The notes beneath the pieces were generated by a model, which worked only from the letters and a program-made list of their open reading frames with translations, had not been told where the DNA came from and did no database searches. From Telopea speciosissima (Eukaryota > Streptophyta > Magnoliopsida > Proteales > Proteaceae), in the NCBI RefSeq assembly GCF_018873765.1, contig NC_057924.1, positions 9,635,001 through 9,699,000 of the forward strand: a stretch of 64,000 nt of DNA, written 5' to 3'. Both the position numbers and the translations under genes were made by a program. Each line of letters opens with the position of its first letter. Position 1 is the first letter of the stretch. Below are positions 23,514-34,444 of the stretch, piece after piece.

Positions 23514-25303
23514 TGAGTTAAAATAATACCGCAAGCGTACGGGTCAATCGTAGCTACGGGTCGAACACGAGGAGATATACGCCACTCTATTTAATTAACT
23601 TAAAAGTAATGCATAGTGAATCAAATTAAAGTGTTAAATTAAACTAATGAAAATTAATGCAACCTAACTCATAAGCATCTAACAAAATTAAGGGATTAAA
23701 TTGGCGTCCTAACACATTAGCATCTAACCTATCAAACTGACGCAAATTGAAAGGAATAAAAATGCAGTCACACATAATAACCACATAAAAAGGAATAAGG
23801 GAATAAAAGTGCATCCACAAACTACAACCATATAAAAAAAATAAAAGAAATAGAGGAAGAAGAATAAGAAGATAGAGAGAGATAGAGGAGAGGGAGAATG
23901 AGAATAAGGGTTTAGAGAATGAAAACCTGGATGTGCTTGAACCGGACTGAAATTGCTTCCTCTTCTAAATCTCCAAGTCTTGTCATCAACTTAGAAACTT
24001 AGACTAGAAAGCTTGAAACTAAACTAGAATTATTACAACCATATTGAAGACATAAAATTAAAGCATGAATCAAAAGCATCACAACCATGAAATTGAAAGC
24101 ATGAAATCAAACTAGAACTTAGAAAGCCAAAAACTAGAAGAAGAGAAGAAGAAATTTCACTAATTAATTGAACTAAAAACTACACTAAAAACTGAATTAA
24201 AATTGAACTAGAAACTAACTAAAAATTGAACTAAAAACTAACTTGTTACAACCCAAAGGGCAAGGGGTATTTATAAGGGGAAGGGAGAAGAGAGAAGAGG
24301 GAAGTGGTAGGAGAAATATTCCTTAAGAAAAGAGAATATTCTCTTCTCCTTCCTCCTTTACAATGCCTTGAATCCCAAGAAAAAGAGAAAAAATAGAAAG
24401 AGGGAGAGAAGAGAATCCTAACTACATAAACCTTCTATTTTTACAAAAATAACTTTCTAGTTCTAACTTGTGCTTCCTTTTCTTTGTAGATATCTTCTCC
24501 AAGCAATGAGATCAAGGCATCTTTGACTTTTCAACATTCCATGGATGAAAGAACATTTTTCAAAAGAAATCTATCCCTAGTAGAATTCCAAAAGTGCCCT
24601 TGAAAAGTTGGAGGAGAGAGAGCAAGGGTGATGACTAGGATTCCACTCACAATTAATGAAATGTCAAATATGTCTTTCAAAAAACGTGGAGCATGGGATG
24701 CTTATATAGGTCTCAGTGTTGTATTCCTTGCAAAAAATCACCCAAAATATACCCAAATTTCATCCAATTTGGAGTTTGGGAGCCCAAGATATCTCAAGTT
24801 GAAGTTGGACTGTCCAAAGCCTTCCAAATGGAATCTTTCGGCTGACAAAAAGATAACTTCTGATAATTGCATTAAGGATCCTGGAATCCGAACTTTCGCT
24901 TTACTTTATCCACGGCCGACTATCAATAATTACAAATAAACCCTTGTCTATGGAAACGGCCGTAACTTCTTCGTTTCAACTCGGAATCAAGTGCCATTTG
25001 AACCGTTGCGAAGCTGACTCGACGGGCTACGCATCCATAATATTAACACCTCAAAATTATGCTAAGGGGCCCACTGTAATCACATTCAAATTTGATTGAT
25101 TGGCGTGATTCTTTTAATGCTCAATCTAAACTTGATTTTCTCGACTCCTGGGCACTTCCGACTATTCTTAGCATCTTATGCTCAATTTTCACAAGAATTC
25201 ACCTAAAACCTGAAAAGCACAAGAAAGCACCGAAGTAACTCTGTCCAATGTGGTAAAATGTATGCTTTATGCCATAAGATTTCACACATAAATGTGTTCA
25301 TCA
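23514..25303 (-). mobile_element. LTR-like element, copy 1 (probable solo LTR)
   Basis: About 1.79 kb, closely related in inverted orientation to 35503-37163. In the minus sense it starts tgatgaacacatttatgtg and ends gtattattttaactca. A TATA box (tataaatacc) lies two thirds along and a run of cgaggagatat / gtagctacg words near the 3' end, an LTR-like U3-R-U5 order. The two copies differ just outside these limits. No 5-bp target duplication was found and no internal retrotransposon coding sequence lies beside it. Confidence 0.55.
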
Positions 25304-25384
25304 AAGAACAAATCTCAAAGCACTAGTTCTCTTTAATTGGAAGGTTAAATTTGCGCTCACTTCCTATGAGTTCTATCCACTGAT

Positions 25385-28330
25385 ATGTTCAGGTTCTCTG
25401 GTTCTTGGAAGGTAAGATCGATATCTTATCTCTGGGTAAATGTTTTATTCTTTTCTGATTTCACCGTGAATTGGATATGGCTCGAATTTGGAAGTAAGGA
25501 CCCTTACGAATTGATGGACAACTATGAGATTTCAGAAGCGAAAGCCAGATTTCAACATTCATCAGAAAAAAAGTTCTCATCGTTTGTCCTGGATTAGGAT
25601 CCTGCCTCAAGACTACTGGCACGATGCTATCCTTTTGTCTATGGCCAAAGTTGTTGGTCATCTGATTGCCATTGATAAACGCAAGTGGGAATCTCAATCC
25701 GGGCATTATGCTAGGATATTTGTTGATTGGGATGAATCCATTCCTAGGGTTGATGAGTTGGTTGTGGAAAGAGAACAATTTGGATCCTCTAAGATGTTCT
25801 TGTTCAAGCAGAAAGTGATTTATGAATCTGCCCCAACTTTATGCTTTGTCTACAACAAATATAGGCCAGCTTTGACGACAAACTATCGTGCTCCAGTATC
25901 TGAGATTTTGGATAGTTGAACCTTTGGTTCCCCCTTGTAAATAAATTCCCCTGCTTATTTTTTAAGTGTCTTGTCTTCCATATTGATTTTATTCATAATT
26001 CCAAAGATCCTAAAAACCCTAATCTCTGGCTACTCTGGAAGGAGGCTTTACCAAGGCCATCAGTCATCTGCTCTTCAGAGCAACTACTAACGGTTTCTCT
26101 AAATGTGAAGGGTCAGCTTTTCTTCTTATTAGTTATTCATGCTAGTTCATTTAGAGAGTTTGTCATAGGGACCGGTGGATTGACCTTGGATCTCTAAAAA
26201 TATCTATTGCTCCATGGATGGTCATTGGAGACTTTAATGCCACCTTAGTTTCACATGAGAAGAGAGGTCAGGTGTTTTCAATGTGGATTCGGCTTTGGAA
26301 TTTTCTGCTATGATTTATTCATGCTCATTAATTCAGTTGCCGTCACGTGGGAACAAATTTATATGGTCCAACAACAGAAGGAGAGGGAATGTTATTGTTG
26401 TTCTTGATCAATGTTTCTGCAATGAAGCTTGGTTGGATTCCTTCCACAATACCTTTCAAAGACTGCTTCCGAGATCTTCTTCAGATCGTACTCCTTTACT
26501 TTCTATCTCTAAGCATGTTCCCAAGGTCAAGAACTCCCCATTTAAGATTCAACGATTATGGTTGAACCTGCAAGATTTCTGGCCTCTTAGGTGGGCTGGC
26601 ATAGTCCAAGATTTGTTTCCTAAAACCGGTTTAGTGGTGTTGATTATAGGTGGAGTAAGCTATTTCCAATATGGTAAGTGATCACTAGTGTGATGTTGGA
26701 TTATATTTGACACACATTAATAGTATGAATTATGTGTGGACCTAAGATATTATTCCTTTAATGGGAAAGGAAACCCTTATTTTCTTTTGCAGGATTGGTC
26801 CTTTCCCTCTCTCAATATATAGTTGACACTTGCCCATTAAGTGCACAACAAGAAGAAATCTAAAGTTGAGTTAAGAAGAAAGTAGACCAGACCAATGTTG
26901 ATAATGCTGTGCAGGGAGCGTACGAGAAAGGAATCATAAGATGAACTGTTCTACTAATAGAGCCTATCAGAATGCCTTACTTCTTCAAGAAAAGAATTGG
27001 GTTGAGAATTCGAGAGAATAAGATGGTTGAAGTGAGGAGATAGAAACACAAAGTTTTTTACCTTTCAATAAAAATACGAAGGTGTAAAAACTCAATTCAT
27101 GTTTTGAAAAAATAGCTAGGATGGTTCCATCATTTCCGATTATGATGATATTAACAGTTACATTGTGTCTTTCTATGAGCAGTTCCATAGAAAATCTTCT
27201 TCTGTAAGACCTTCCCCAGATCTTCTCTTCACTATACTAGCTAGCTCTTTCTGATGAAGATGATAGAATGATTACTGCCTTGCCTTCCACAAGTGAAATC
27301 AAAGAAGCCATCTTCAATCTTGTTCCTTTTAGTTCACGTGGCCCTGACAGATTTCCTGGTGCCTTCTATAGATCTTACTGGGAGATTATAGAAACAGACA
27401 TTTGTAAGGCGAACTGTATTTTTTTCAAAGAGGGAATTCTTACCAAAGGAGTTAGCTCTAATTCATTACTCTTAGCCCCAAGGTGGATGGAGCTATTTCC
27501 TTAGATAAATTCCATCCAATTTGCATGAGAAATTTCTTTTATAAGCTGATTTCAAAAATTCTTGCTACCAGATTAAAGTCGTCTCCTTCCCAATCTAATT
27601 TCTGATGAGCAATGAGCTTTTTAATAGGGGAAGGTGATATATTCTAATATCAGCATGGCATCTGAACTAGCTAATTTGTTACCAAAGAAATTTCATGGTG
27701 GTGGTATTGGACTAAAGATGGACATGCAGAAGGCCTATGATTCTTTATATTGGGATTTCTTATTTAATGTGCTGAGAAGATTTGGTTTTAATGATATCTT
27801 TATGTCTTGGATTCATCAGTTGCTTTCTACTGCAAAGTTATCCATTCTTGTTAATGGAGGTCCAGTTGGCTTCTTTGTTGTTGAATGTGGGTTTAAAAGA
27901 CAGGGTGAATCCCACAGCTCCCATGCTTTTCACTATTGCAGAAAAAGTTTTATATCGCGGAATCATTGATCTTGTTCAAATAGGCAAATTAACGAAGACT
28001 CAGACTAAGGACATTGTCAATTTTTTTCTGAAAGTTCTTTCCCTAACCGCTATTTGGGAGTGGACATATTCCCTAGTAGAGTGAAAAAGAGTTGTACTCT
28101 GACTATGGTGGATAAGTTTAATTCTTCATTAATTTCCCAAGCTGGCCGAATTCAGTTGATTAGATATGTTGTTTTCAGCCTTTCTATTCACAACTTTTCA
28201 ATATATTGATGGACATCCTCACAAATTGTATTAATGGAAAGATAGATGCATAACTTCATATGGTCCAATGATCTTGAGTAATCAAAAAACATCACGATTA
28301 AGCGAGATTTTGTTACCCATGGTATGCAAA
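25385..28330 (+). pseudogene. Decayed L1-type LINE (ORF1 DUF4283, endonuclease, RT)
   Basis: Broken frames run in the order expected for a plant L1. DUF4283-like ORF1 sequence spans 25524-25916 (PDFNIHQKKSSHRLSWIR, YWHDAILLSMAKVVG, GHYARIFVD). The endonuclease C-terminal part is at about 26205-26560 (PWMVIGDFNA-like, then GNKFIWSN and SDRTPLLS). The reverse transcriptase is at about 27268-28090 (PGAFYRSYWEI, LKMDMQKAYDSLYWDF). A thumb-like remnant at about 28130-28260 reads GRIQLIRYVVFSLSI. Stops and frameshifts interrupt every domain. About 26690-27230 shows no recognisable LINE coding. The element is dead. Confidence 0.8.
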
Positions 28331-28905
28331 AGAAAACCCAAATTAATTATTTTTCGATGTGTATTTGAGTATGGAATGGTTTACTTTTCCCATGTGTTGG
28401 GAAAAGATGTTTTTTCTTTTCGTTTTTCCCTAATTTTAATATGAGAAGAATAAAAGAGAGGGTTTTGATATCTTTTTATCATATCAGAAAATTCAACTTT
28501 GATCTGGATTAGTTAAACCAAGAAATGATCCCATGTCTCAACACCACCATATAACCTGATAAAATCTAAAAACAAAGGGTAAATTTCAGGGACACCCCCT
28601 CTAAGTATACAATATGTCACAGACATCTCAAACTTGATAAAAATATCATAGACATTCCTTACTTTTTATTTTATTTCAACTTAATCCTCTCCGTTAGGTG
28701 TGTGCAGTTAAGTGGCTGTTAATTATTTTTTAATGGTGAAATTACCCTTACAAAAAGGTGAACGTCCCATAATATCCTTAAGGGTAAAATCCAAATTTAC
28801 CAAAAAATGGGGAAGATGATCCAACGCAAGCAAACTCTGTTTCTTCGCTTGATCTCTCTGAATCAATCCTTTTGTTTCAAGGTTCTTCACTCTTGACAGT
28901 GAAAA

Positions 28906-29241
28906 ATGAGAGAAATCCTTCACGTTCAAAGTGGGCGATGTAGTAACCAGATCGGATCGAAGTTCTGGGAGGTTGTTTGTGATGAGCATGTCATAGATCC
29001 GACCGGAAGGTACACTGGTACCTCAGAGCTGCAACTGGAACGCGTCAATGTCTACTACAATGAAGCTTCTTGCGGAAGGTTTGTTCCTCGTGTAGTGCTC
29101 ATGGATCTGGAGCCTGGAACCATAGATAGTGTACGGACCGGCCCGTACGGCCAGAACTTCCGTCCAGATAACTTTGTTTTTTGGATAGTCTGGTGCCGGG
29201 AATAACTGGGGCCAAGGGACATTACACGGAAGGAGTAGAAT
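28906..29241 (+). pseudogene. Truncated beta-tubulin fragment
   Basis: The frame starts [20 protein letters not shown], continues through [20 protein letters not shown] and [18 protein letters not shown], and reaches the conserved FRPDNFVF. One extra T then shifts the frame; the next motif (SGAGNNWAKGHYTEG) is found in another frame with a further extra G. The MREI start and [13 protein letters not shown] core are diagnostic of beta-tubulin. Only about 110 of ~445 codons are present, and homology stops before the site where plant tubulin genes usually have their first intron. About 100 bases upstream look like a tubulin leader. Captured cargo of the element at 28577-32142; not functional. Confidence 0.9.
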
Positions 29242-29744
29242 TCTTTCGTCCCAACAGGTTCTTAGGTGATCTTAGTTTCTTAAAATTTTCTTAAATTTGA
29301 AGAGAAGCCCAGTATTTCAAACTTTTGAGGTCATAAGAAACTAAAAAGAACCACCTGAATCTGGCTTGGATTTTCCAGCATACACAACAGGGAAGCGGCA
29401 GCATCAAGGGGCAGATTTTCTGGCATTAAGACGGTATACCAATCATCACATCAGAAGAACCCCCGTAAGTATGAGTCCCCGTCATAGGGTGTGGGGCAGG
29501 ATTTCAGGGAGGGGTTGAGCGGCGTTAGGTGCTATGGCTGGGGTAGGGCAGTGATGAACAGAGGCGGTGCGTAGGAGTGTGCGAACAATGGTGATGCAGA
29601 GAGGTTTGTAGTGGTGATGGGAGCGCAGGGATGTGACATGGCGAGGGAGTAGGGAATACAATTGGATTCATTCCACTTCTGATAAGAAGAAGGAAGAGAA
29701 TAATGAAGAAAGAAGATGATGATAGTGACCGTGGGACCCACAGG

Positions 29745-31255
29745 CCTAGTTATTTAATTCTCCGTATAATTCACGAATTATTCGGCCGAATCGAATTATA
29801 TTGAATAATACGAATTATTCTTCTCGGATCCGATTTATAAATATAAGGCGGAAAAATTTATGCTTTATTCAAACTATTTAAAAAATCGCGTTATATTCGG
29901 CCGAACCGAATTATATACGAATAATTCGGTTAGCTTAAAAAAAAACAAAAAAAACCCCTTAATGTCCCTTATTCCTTTTATCCCTTAGAGTTTCACGGTT
30001 GAACACTTTCACAGCTTTACCCCTTTAACCTTTTTACAGTTTTACTATGGGAGAGACAAAGAATCAAAAACCAGTCCGCGGCTCTTCTTCTTCTTTGACA
30101 CTCCGACGAGTCCGGCCTTGTGGCCACCGCTGCAAGTGACCCTGAGTTCCATCTTTGCTCTTTCTCCTAACCCTCTTCTTTACTCTCTCATCTTTCACCA
30201 TCTACGGCTCCACTCCAGTAATCCAGCTCACAAGACGTCGTCTGCGGTCTGCTATTGATCGATCTTCACTGTACAATTGGTTGAAAGATAAAAAAAACAA
30301 AAACCCAAAGAAGAAAACACCGTCACCAAGTAGTCGCGCTCCTCCCAAGTCCCAACCTTTTGATTATTTTATCATTCTCAACTTTGCTGCCCTTTAACCA
30401 AAAAAAAAAAAAAAAACTCTGCTGCTTGCGATTCTGCTAGTCTGCTGATTCTGCTCTCTCAGTTTATTATTTGTTTTCATTGTATATAGCATCAACCTCT
30501 CTCTCAATTCTCAAGTGGGGCTTAGCAAGGTACGGTGTAGCAATTAGCAAGTGACCAATCAAATTTCCATTGGACCAACTAAGGGTTGAGGATCTTTAAG
30601 AGGTAAACCACATGCTCTGTAATGTATTTGTCTCCACGGCATGCCCAACTTGCAAGTCACAAGTCAAATCACAGTAGCCTTTGCACTCTTGATTCTTGAA
30701 TGAAATTGGAATTCCTCTTAAATAGTCACAATTTGTCTCCACGGCATGCCCCACTCGCAAAGTCCTTGCACTCTTTAGTCTTGATTCTTGAATGAAATTG
30801 GAAATCCTCTTTGCACATGTTCATCAATACCGATTGCACATAATTGATAATGAACCCATTTCACATAATTGACTATGAAAGGAAAAGAAAAAAAAAAAGT
30901 CTTGATTTTTGTTATGCTTTAGACCATTGTAATTCTTGTTATGTTTTTATGGATGATGGAATTAGTGGACTATGAATGCTTGTATTCCAATTCTTATGTT
31001 ACTTGTATCTTTTGCGGGTATATTTATTGATTGGTAATGTTAAACAGATACTATAAATATTAACAATAACGTCCGAATTTTTTGTCCGACTTTTATTTTG
31101 GTAAATGAATAATTCCCGAATCCGAATCCAAATCAGAATTTTATTATGTCCGTTTTTTTGACCGCTTTTTTGACCGAAATCTTAAATTAACAAAATGAAT
31201 TATTCCGAATAATTCTTTATCCGAATAATTCCCGAATCCGAATTTGCTAACTAGG
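29745..31255. mobile_element. Non-autonomous hAT-like element nested in Pack element
   Basis: 1511 bp bounded by cctagtta ... taactagg with an exact 8-bp target duplication cccacagg (29737-29744 and 31256-31263). About 180 bp at each end is filled with cgaataattcgg-type words in inverted orientation, as in hAT subterminal regions. The centre holds non-repetitive sequence with a short ORF (30155-30397) that I do not recognise, and no transposase. Confidence 0.82.
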
Positions 31256-31327
31256 CCCACAGGTTGAATAAAAAGATGAAAAATAAACAAGTGATTAAAA
31301 AACAGAAAAGATAAAAAGACGCAGACC

Positions 31328-31920
31328 TAGGGGTGTCAACGGGCCAGTTCGGGCCGGTTTTGGTTCGGGCTTTTCGGTTTCGGTGTGATTTTTATAGAAA
31401 CCGAAACCAAACCATTAAGAAATATTCGGTTTCGGTGCGGTTTGGTTTCATGTCGGTTTCGATTTATGATAACGGGTTGATATTGGTTTGGTACCGATTT
31501 TATATAACTAGTAAGGTCCGGTTAGTGCTAATTTTTCTTCTCTTTCTCTTTTAAGTACATAAAATATTTCAAATACAATGCATCTTTGTATCCTATGTTC
31601 TATGGCCTATGGATACAATTGGTTGAGTAATCACTAACAAAGGATATGAGATAAAGTGAGAAACTATCACGACACATTTAGGGGGCAATGGGGCATTAGG
31701 CAGTTACTGATTTACTCATTTATCGGGTTAGGTCGGTTCGGTTTGGGTTTAGGCCTAACGGTTCGGGCTACCGGTGCACCATCGGGCTAGCCCAAACCAA
31801 ACCAAACCGTTTGCCTTTCTGGATCCACAAACCGAACCGAACCATTAAGAGTTTGGTCCGGTGTGGTCCGGGCTTGTTCGGGCCGGTTTCATCGGTTCGG
31901 GTTGGGTATTGACATCCCTA
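31328..31920. mobile_element. hAT MITE, 'ggttcggg' type
   Basis: 593 bp with ends taggggtgtcaacggg ... gggtattgacatcccta and an exact 8-bp target duplication cgcagacc (31320-31327 and 31921-31928). The interior is rich in ggttcgg/ccgaacc words. Also inside the Pack element, next to the larger hAT element. Confidence 0.88.
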
Positions 31921-32218
31921 CGCAGACCCAAAGTTAAATAGGTTTCTAGTGAAATGCTTTCCACGTGTTAATTAATGAGTGATTTTAAGAGTCTATTACT
32001 GAAATTATTGAGGGGTAAAATGGACATTTTAGCTTTGGGTGTTAACTATGCTTAACGTCAGGGGAAAAGGTTGATATTTTGCCCAAGTTGGCATGTCCGT
32101 GACATATTGCATACTTAGAAGGGATGTCCGTGAAATTAACCCAAAAACAAATAAATGATTAGAGAATAAATCTGGACGGAACCAGTGGACGCATTTACCC
32201 CCCCCAAAAAAAATATAT

Positions 32219-32620
32219 TTACATGTTTCTTAATCGCCACCCTCTTCGTAGAACTCGTAGTAGGAAAGCATCCGCCACTTTTGCTTCAATGTGATCCTCA
32301 CAGGATTCAATATTTTCTTCTTCTTCCTCTTCGTAGTCTGTTCCTTCATAACCGCTGTAATCTTCATCACCTTCCTCATCTTCGTCATCATCGTCGTCGT
32401 CGTCGTCATCGTCATCATCATCAGTCGTCTCATCAGCTTTGCTTATATCCTCGTCTTCTTCCATGCCAACTTCAGTATCTTCATCGATGCCATCGACTTC
32501 CATTATTTCTTCTTCTTCTTCTTCTTCTTCTTCCATGTTGGTGAGTGCATAGAGCTCTTTGTCTATGAAACCTTCAAACTTAGAAACGATAAAATGGTCT
32601 TCACCGACAAAAATAGTCAT
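32219..32620 (-). CDS. Acidic low-complexity ORF, copy A
   Basis: 133 aa starting MTIFVGEDHFIVSKFEGFID. The N-terminal ~28 residues are of normal composition; the rest is a Glu run, then EVDGIDEDTEVGMEEDED, an Asp run and a mixed tail (YSGYEGTDYEEEE). Copies B, C and D share the N-terminal block and the FLLRVLRRGWR end; here a changed stop region adds LRNM. The function is unknown. It is the most diverged copy and may be a pseudogene, since the body is coded by GAA/GAT repeats. Confidence 0.4.
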   Translation of the reverse strand: MTIFVGEDHFIVSKFEGFIDKELYALTNMEEEEEEEEEIMEVDGIDEDTEVGMEEDEDISKADETTDDDDDDDDDDDDDEDEEGDEDYSGYEGTDYEEEEEENIESCEDHIEAKVADAFLLRVLRRGWRLRNM

Positions 32621-33111
32621 CGTAACACACTGAATCGTGCAAAGTGGTCTCAAAGGGGTGAGACTGAATAACGATGGAACAATGTGAATGAGACCAAAAG
32701 CACAAACAATTTGCTAAAATGTTATATTGTGGAATTTGGAAACTAAACAGATTATACCGAGTTCGATCACCTAGTTTGGGTAGGAAAACGAGTTCCGTTT
32801 CCTACACGCATGCTGAGGTGTCAACTTTCAATTGGGTTTTTACAAAGAATTGAGTTAGTTAGTTAGTTACCCATTCCATTTCCTCTAGGAGTAGAGTTGA
32901 AGTGAGAATGAATGAATTAAGGAAGACACGTACGTGTAAACATATATATATGTACGGACAAATGAACTCAGGTGAGTGGGTCGGTTGGGTTATTTCTGAC
33001 CCTACTTGAATGACCCAATCCCCATGACTTAAACCCAGTTTAGCCCAACTAGCAGTATCAAAACCCAACCCTTATCGTAGTAATTAACCTATTTGGAATC
33101 CCTGCCCAACC

Positions 33112-33484
33112 TAGGGATGTATACGGATCGGATATGATAGGATTCGGATATTCTCTGCCCGGATATGGATATCCCCAAATGAATACGGCTGCAAATCTAA
33201 TTCAGATTTTCAACCATCCGTTTACATCTTTGACTTGTGTAATTCAAAACTTCCTCCCCCCAACGGATACGATTCACTCTCAATCCATGTTTTAGTCTTA
33301 TAATTCTCATTTCCTCATTCTTTAGAACCTATTGAATCCACAAAAACCCTATATATCATTAGTTGGACATCGATTTCGATCGGATGATTTTTTTTTCCGG
33401 ATTATTCGAATAAAAATTTGGATAGCCCTAAACGAATACAGATGTGATTCAAATTCGAATTTTTAGGTACCCGTTTACATCCCT
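33112..33484. mobile_element. hAT MITE 'tagggatgta' family, unit A
   Basis: Ends tagggatgtatacggatcgg ... cgtttacatccctа-type terminus, with flanks gcccaacc and gacccaac (imperfect 8-bp duplication). The same insertion, at the same position relative to the duplicated unit, is present at 50611-50991 (unit C) and 59545-59960 (unit D), so it predates the duplications. Confidence 0.7.
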
Positions 33485-34404
33485 AGACCCAACAATTAGT
33501 CAGAATAAATAATAAGTATTTGGTTCTTTTTTTGGGTGGGGTGTTTTGGGGGTTAATAAGCAAATATTTGCTTTACAGCTATCTTAGCCCAACGATCTCT
33601 TAGAAATGGGCTGGAACTCAGATCAATCAGGCCCAAAGGTCAACAGTTTAATAATCTTATTATCAGATCAAAATGGATTGGGCTAGGAAGGAGCCCATTC
33701 TTCTATGGTCCATCTTTTAAGTAAAGTTGAGGGATCTTCTGTTCAAACTGACCATTGTACACCTCTCTCCTCCTCAATAGAATATTATAGCATGAAGTGC
33801 AAGATGTTTACATACATGCTTTGGGCAACTTGTTGGACCAAGGATGTCAATCGGTACGGTTTCGAATTTTTCGATTCTGTTTTAGTTCAGTTTAAGATAT
33901 AGCATGTGGAAACTGAAATTGAATAAGAGCCTCTTTACTAAAACCGAATCAACCCAGTTCGATTTTGGTTCGATTTTTACTCGATTCTTTATTTGGTTTG
34001 TATTAGGTTTGGACCCTATTTCAGGTGTTTGGGCAAACTTTTTACATATTCACCAGTAAAAAAATGACCGAATTTCCAGCTACCTCGAAATAGATGGCGC
34101 CAAACCTGATTAATTGAATAATTGACAAATCACATTTTGATCCATCTATTAATATGTATACTTAGCCGCTTAGATTAGCAACATCCATGGCTTAGTCCTG
34201 ATCTCCTTCTAAAAAAAGATATTTGACTGTTTTACCCCTTATGCGTAACGTATCACCGATACAATATTGGTACAATATCAAGATTGGCCACAACCAAAAT
34301 CGTTACATATTGTCCCGATACGAGCGATATGATATTGATACCTTAATTACGATGCGATAATACCTCAGCCCATGAACTGAGTTGCAGGATTGTTTCACAT
34401 AAGG

Positions 34405-34440
<36 letters not shown>

Positions 34441-34444
<4 letters not shown>

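Larger units (their letters stand above)
28577..32142. mobile_element. Pack-MULE-like TIR element carrying a beta-tubulin fragment
   Basis: 3566 bp with terminal inverted repeats gggtaaatttcagggacac (left) and gggttaatttcacggacat (complement of the right end), similar over about 75-90 bp. Exact 9-bp target duplication aaaaacaaa at 28568-28576 and 32143-32151. The empty site ctaaaaacaaataaa is preserved in units B (about 39736), C and D. No transposase is visible. Cargo: a 5' beta-tubulin fragment, then two nested hAT elements. The TIR plus 9-bp duplication plus captured gene fragment define a Pack-MULE-type element. Confidence 0.88.

Noticed and set aside
32291..32671. Plus-strand ORF rich in V, I and F opposite acidic copy A (and the same opposite B, C and D)
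   Set aside because: It is the complement of GAA/GAT repeats; the composition follows from the antisense acidic frame and no membrane-protein features beyond that are seen.
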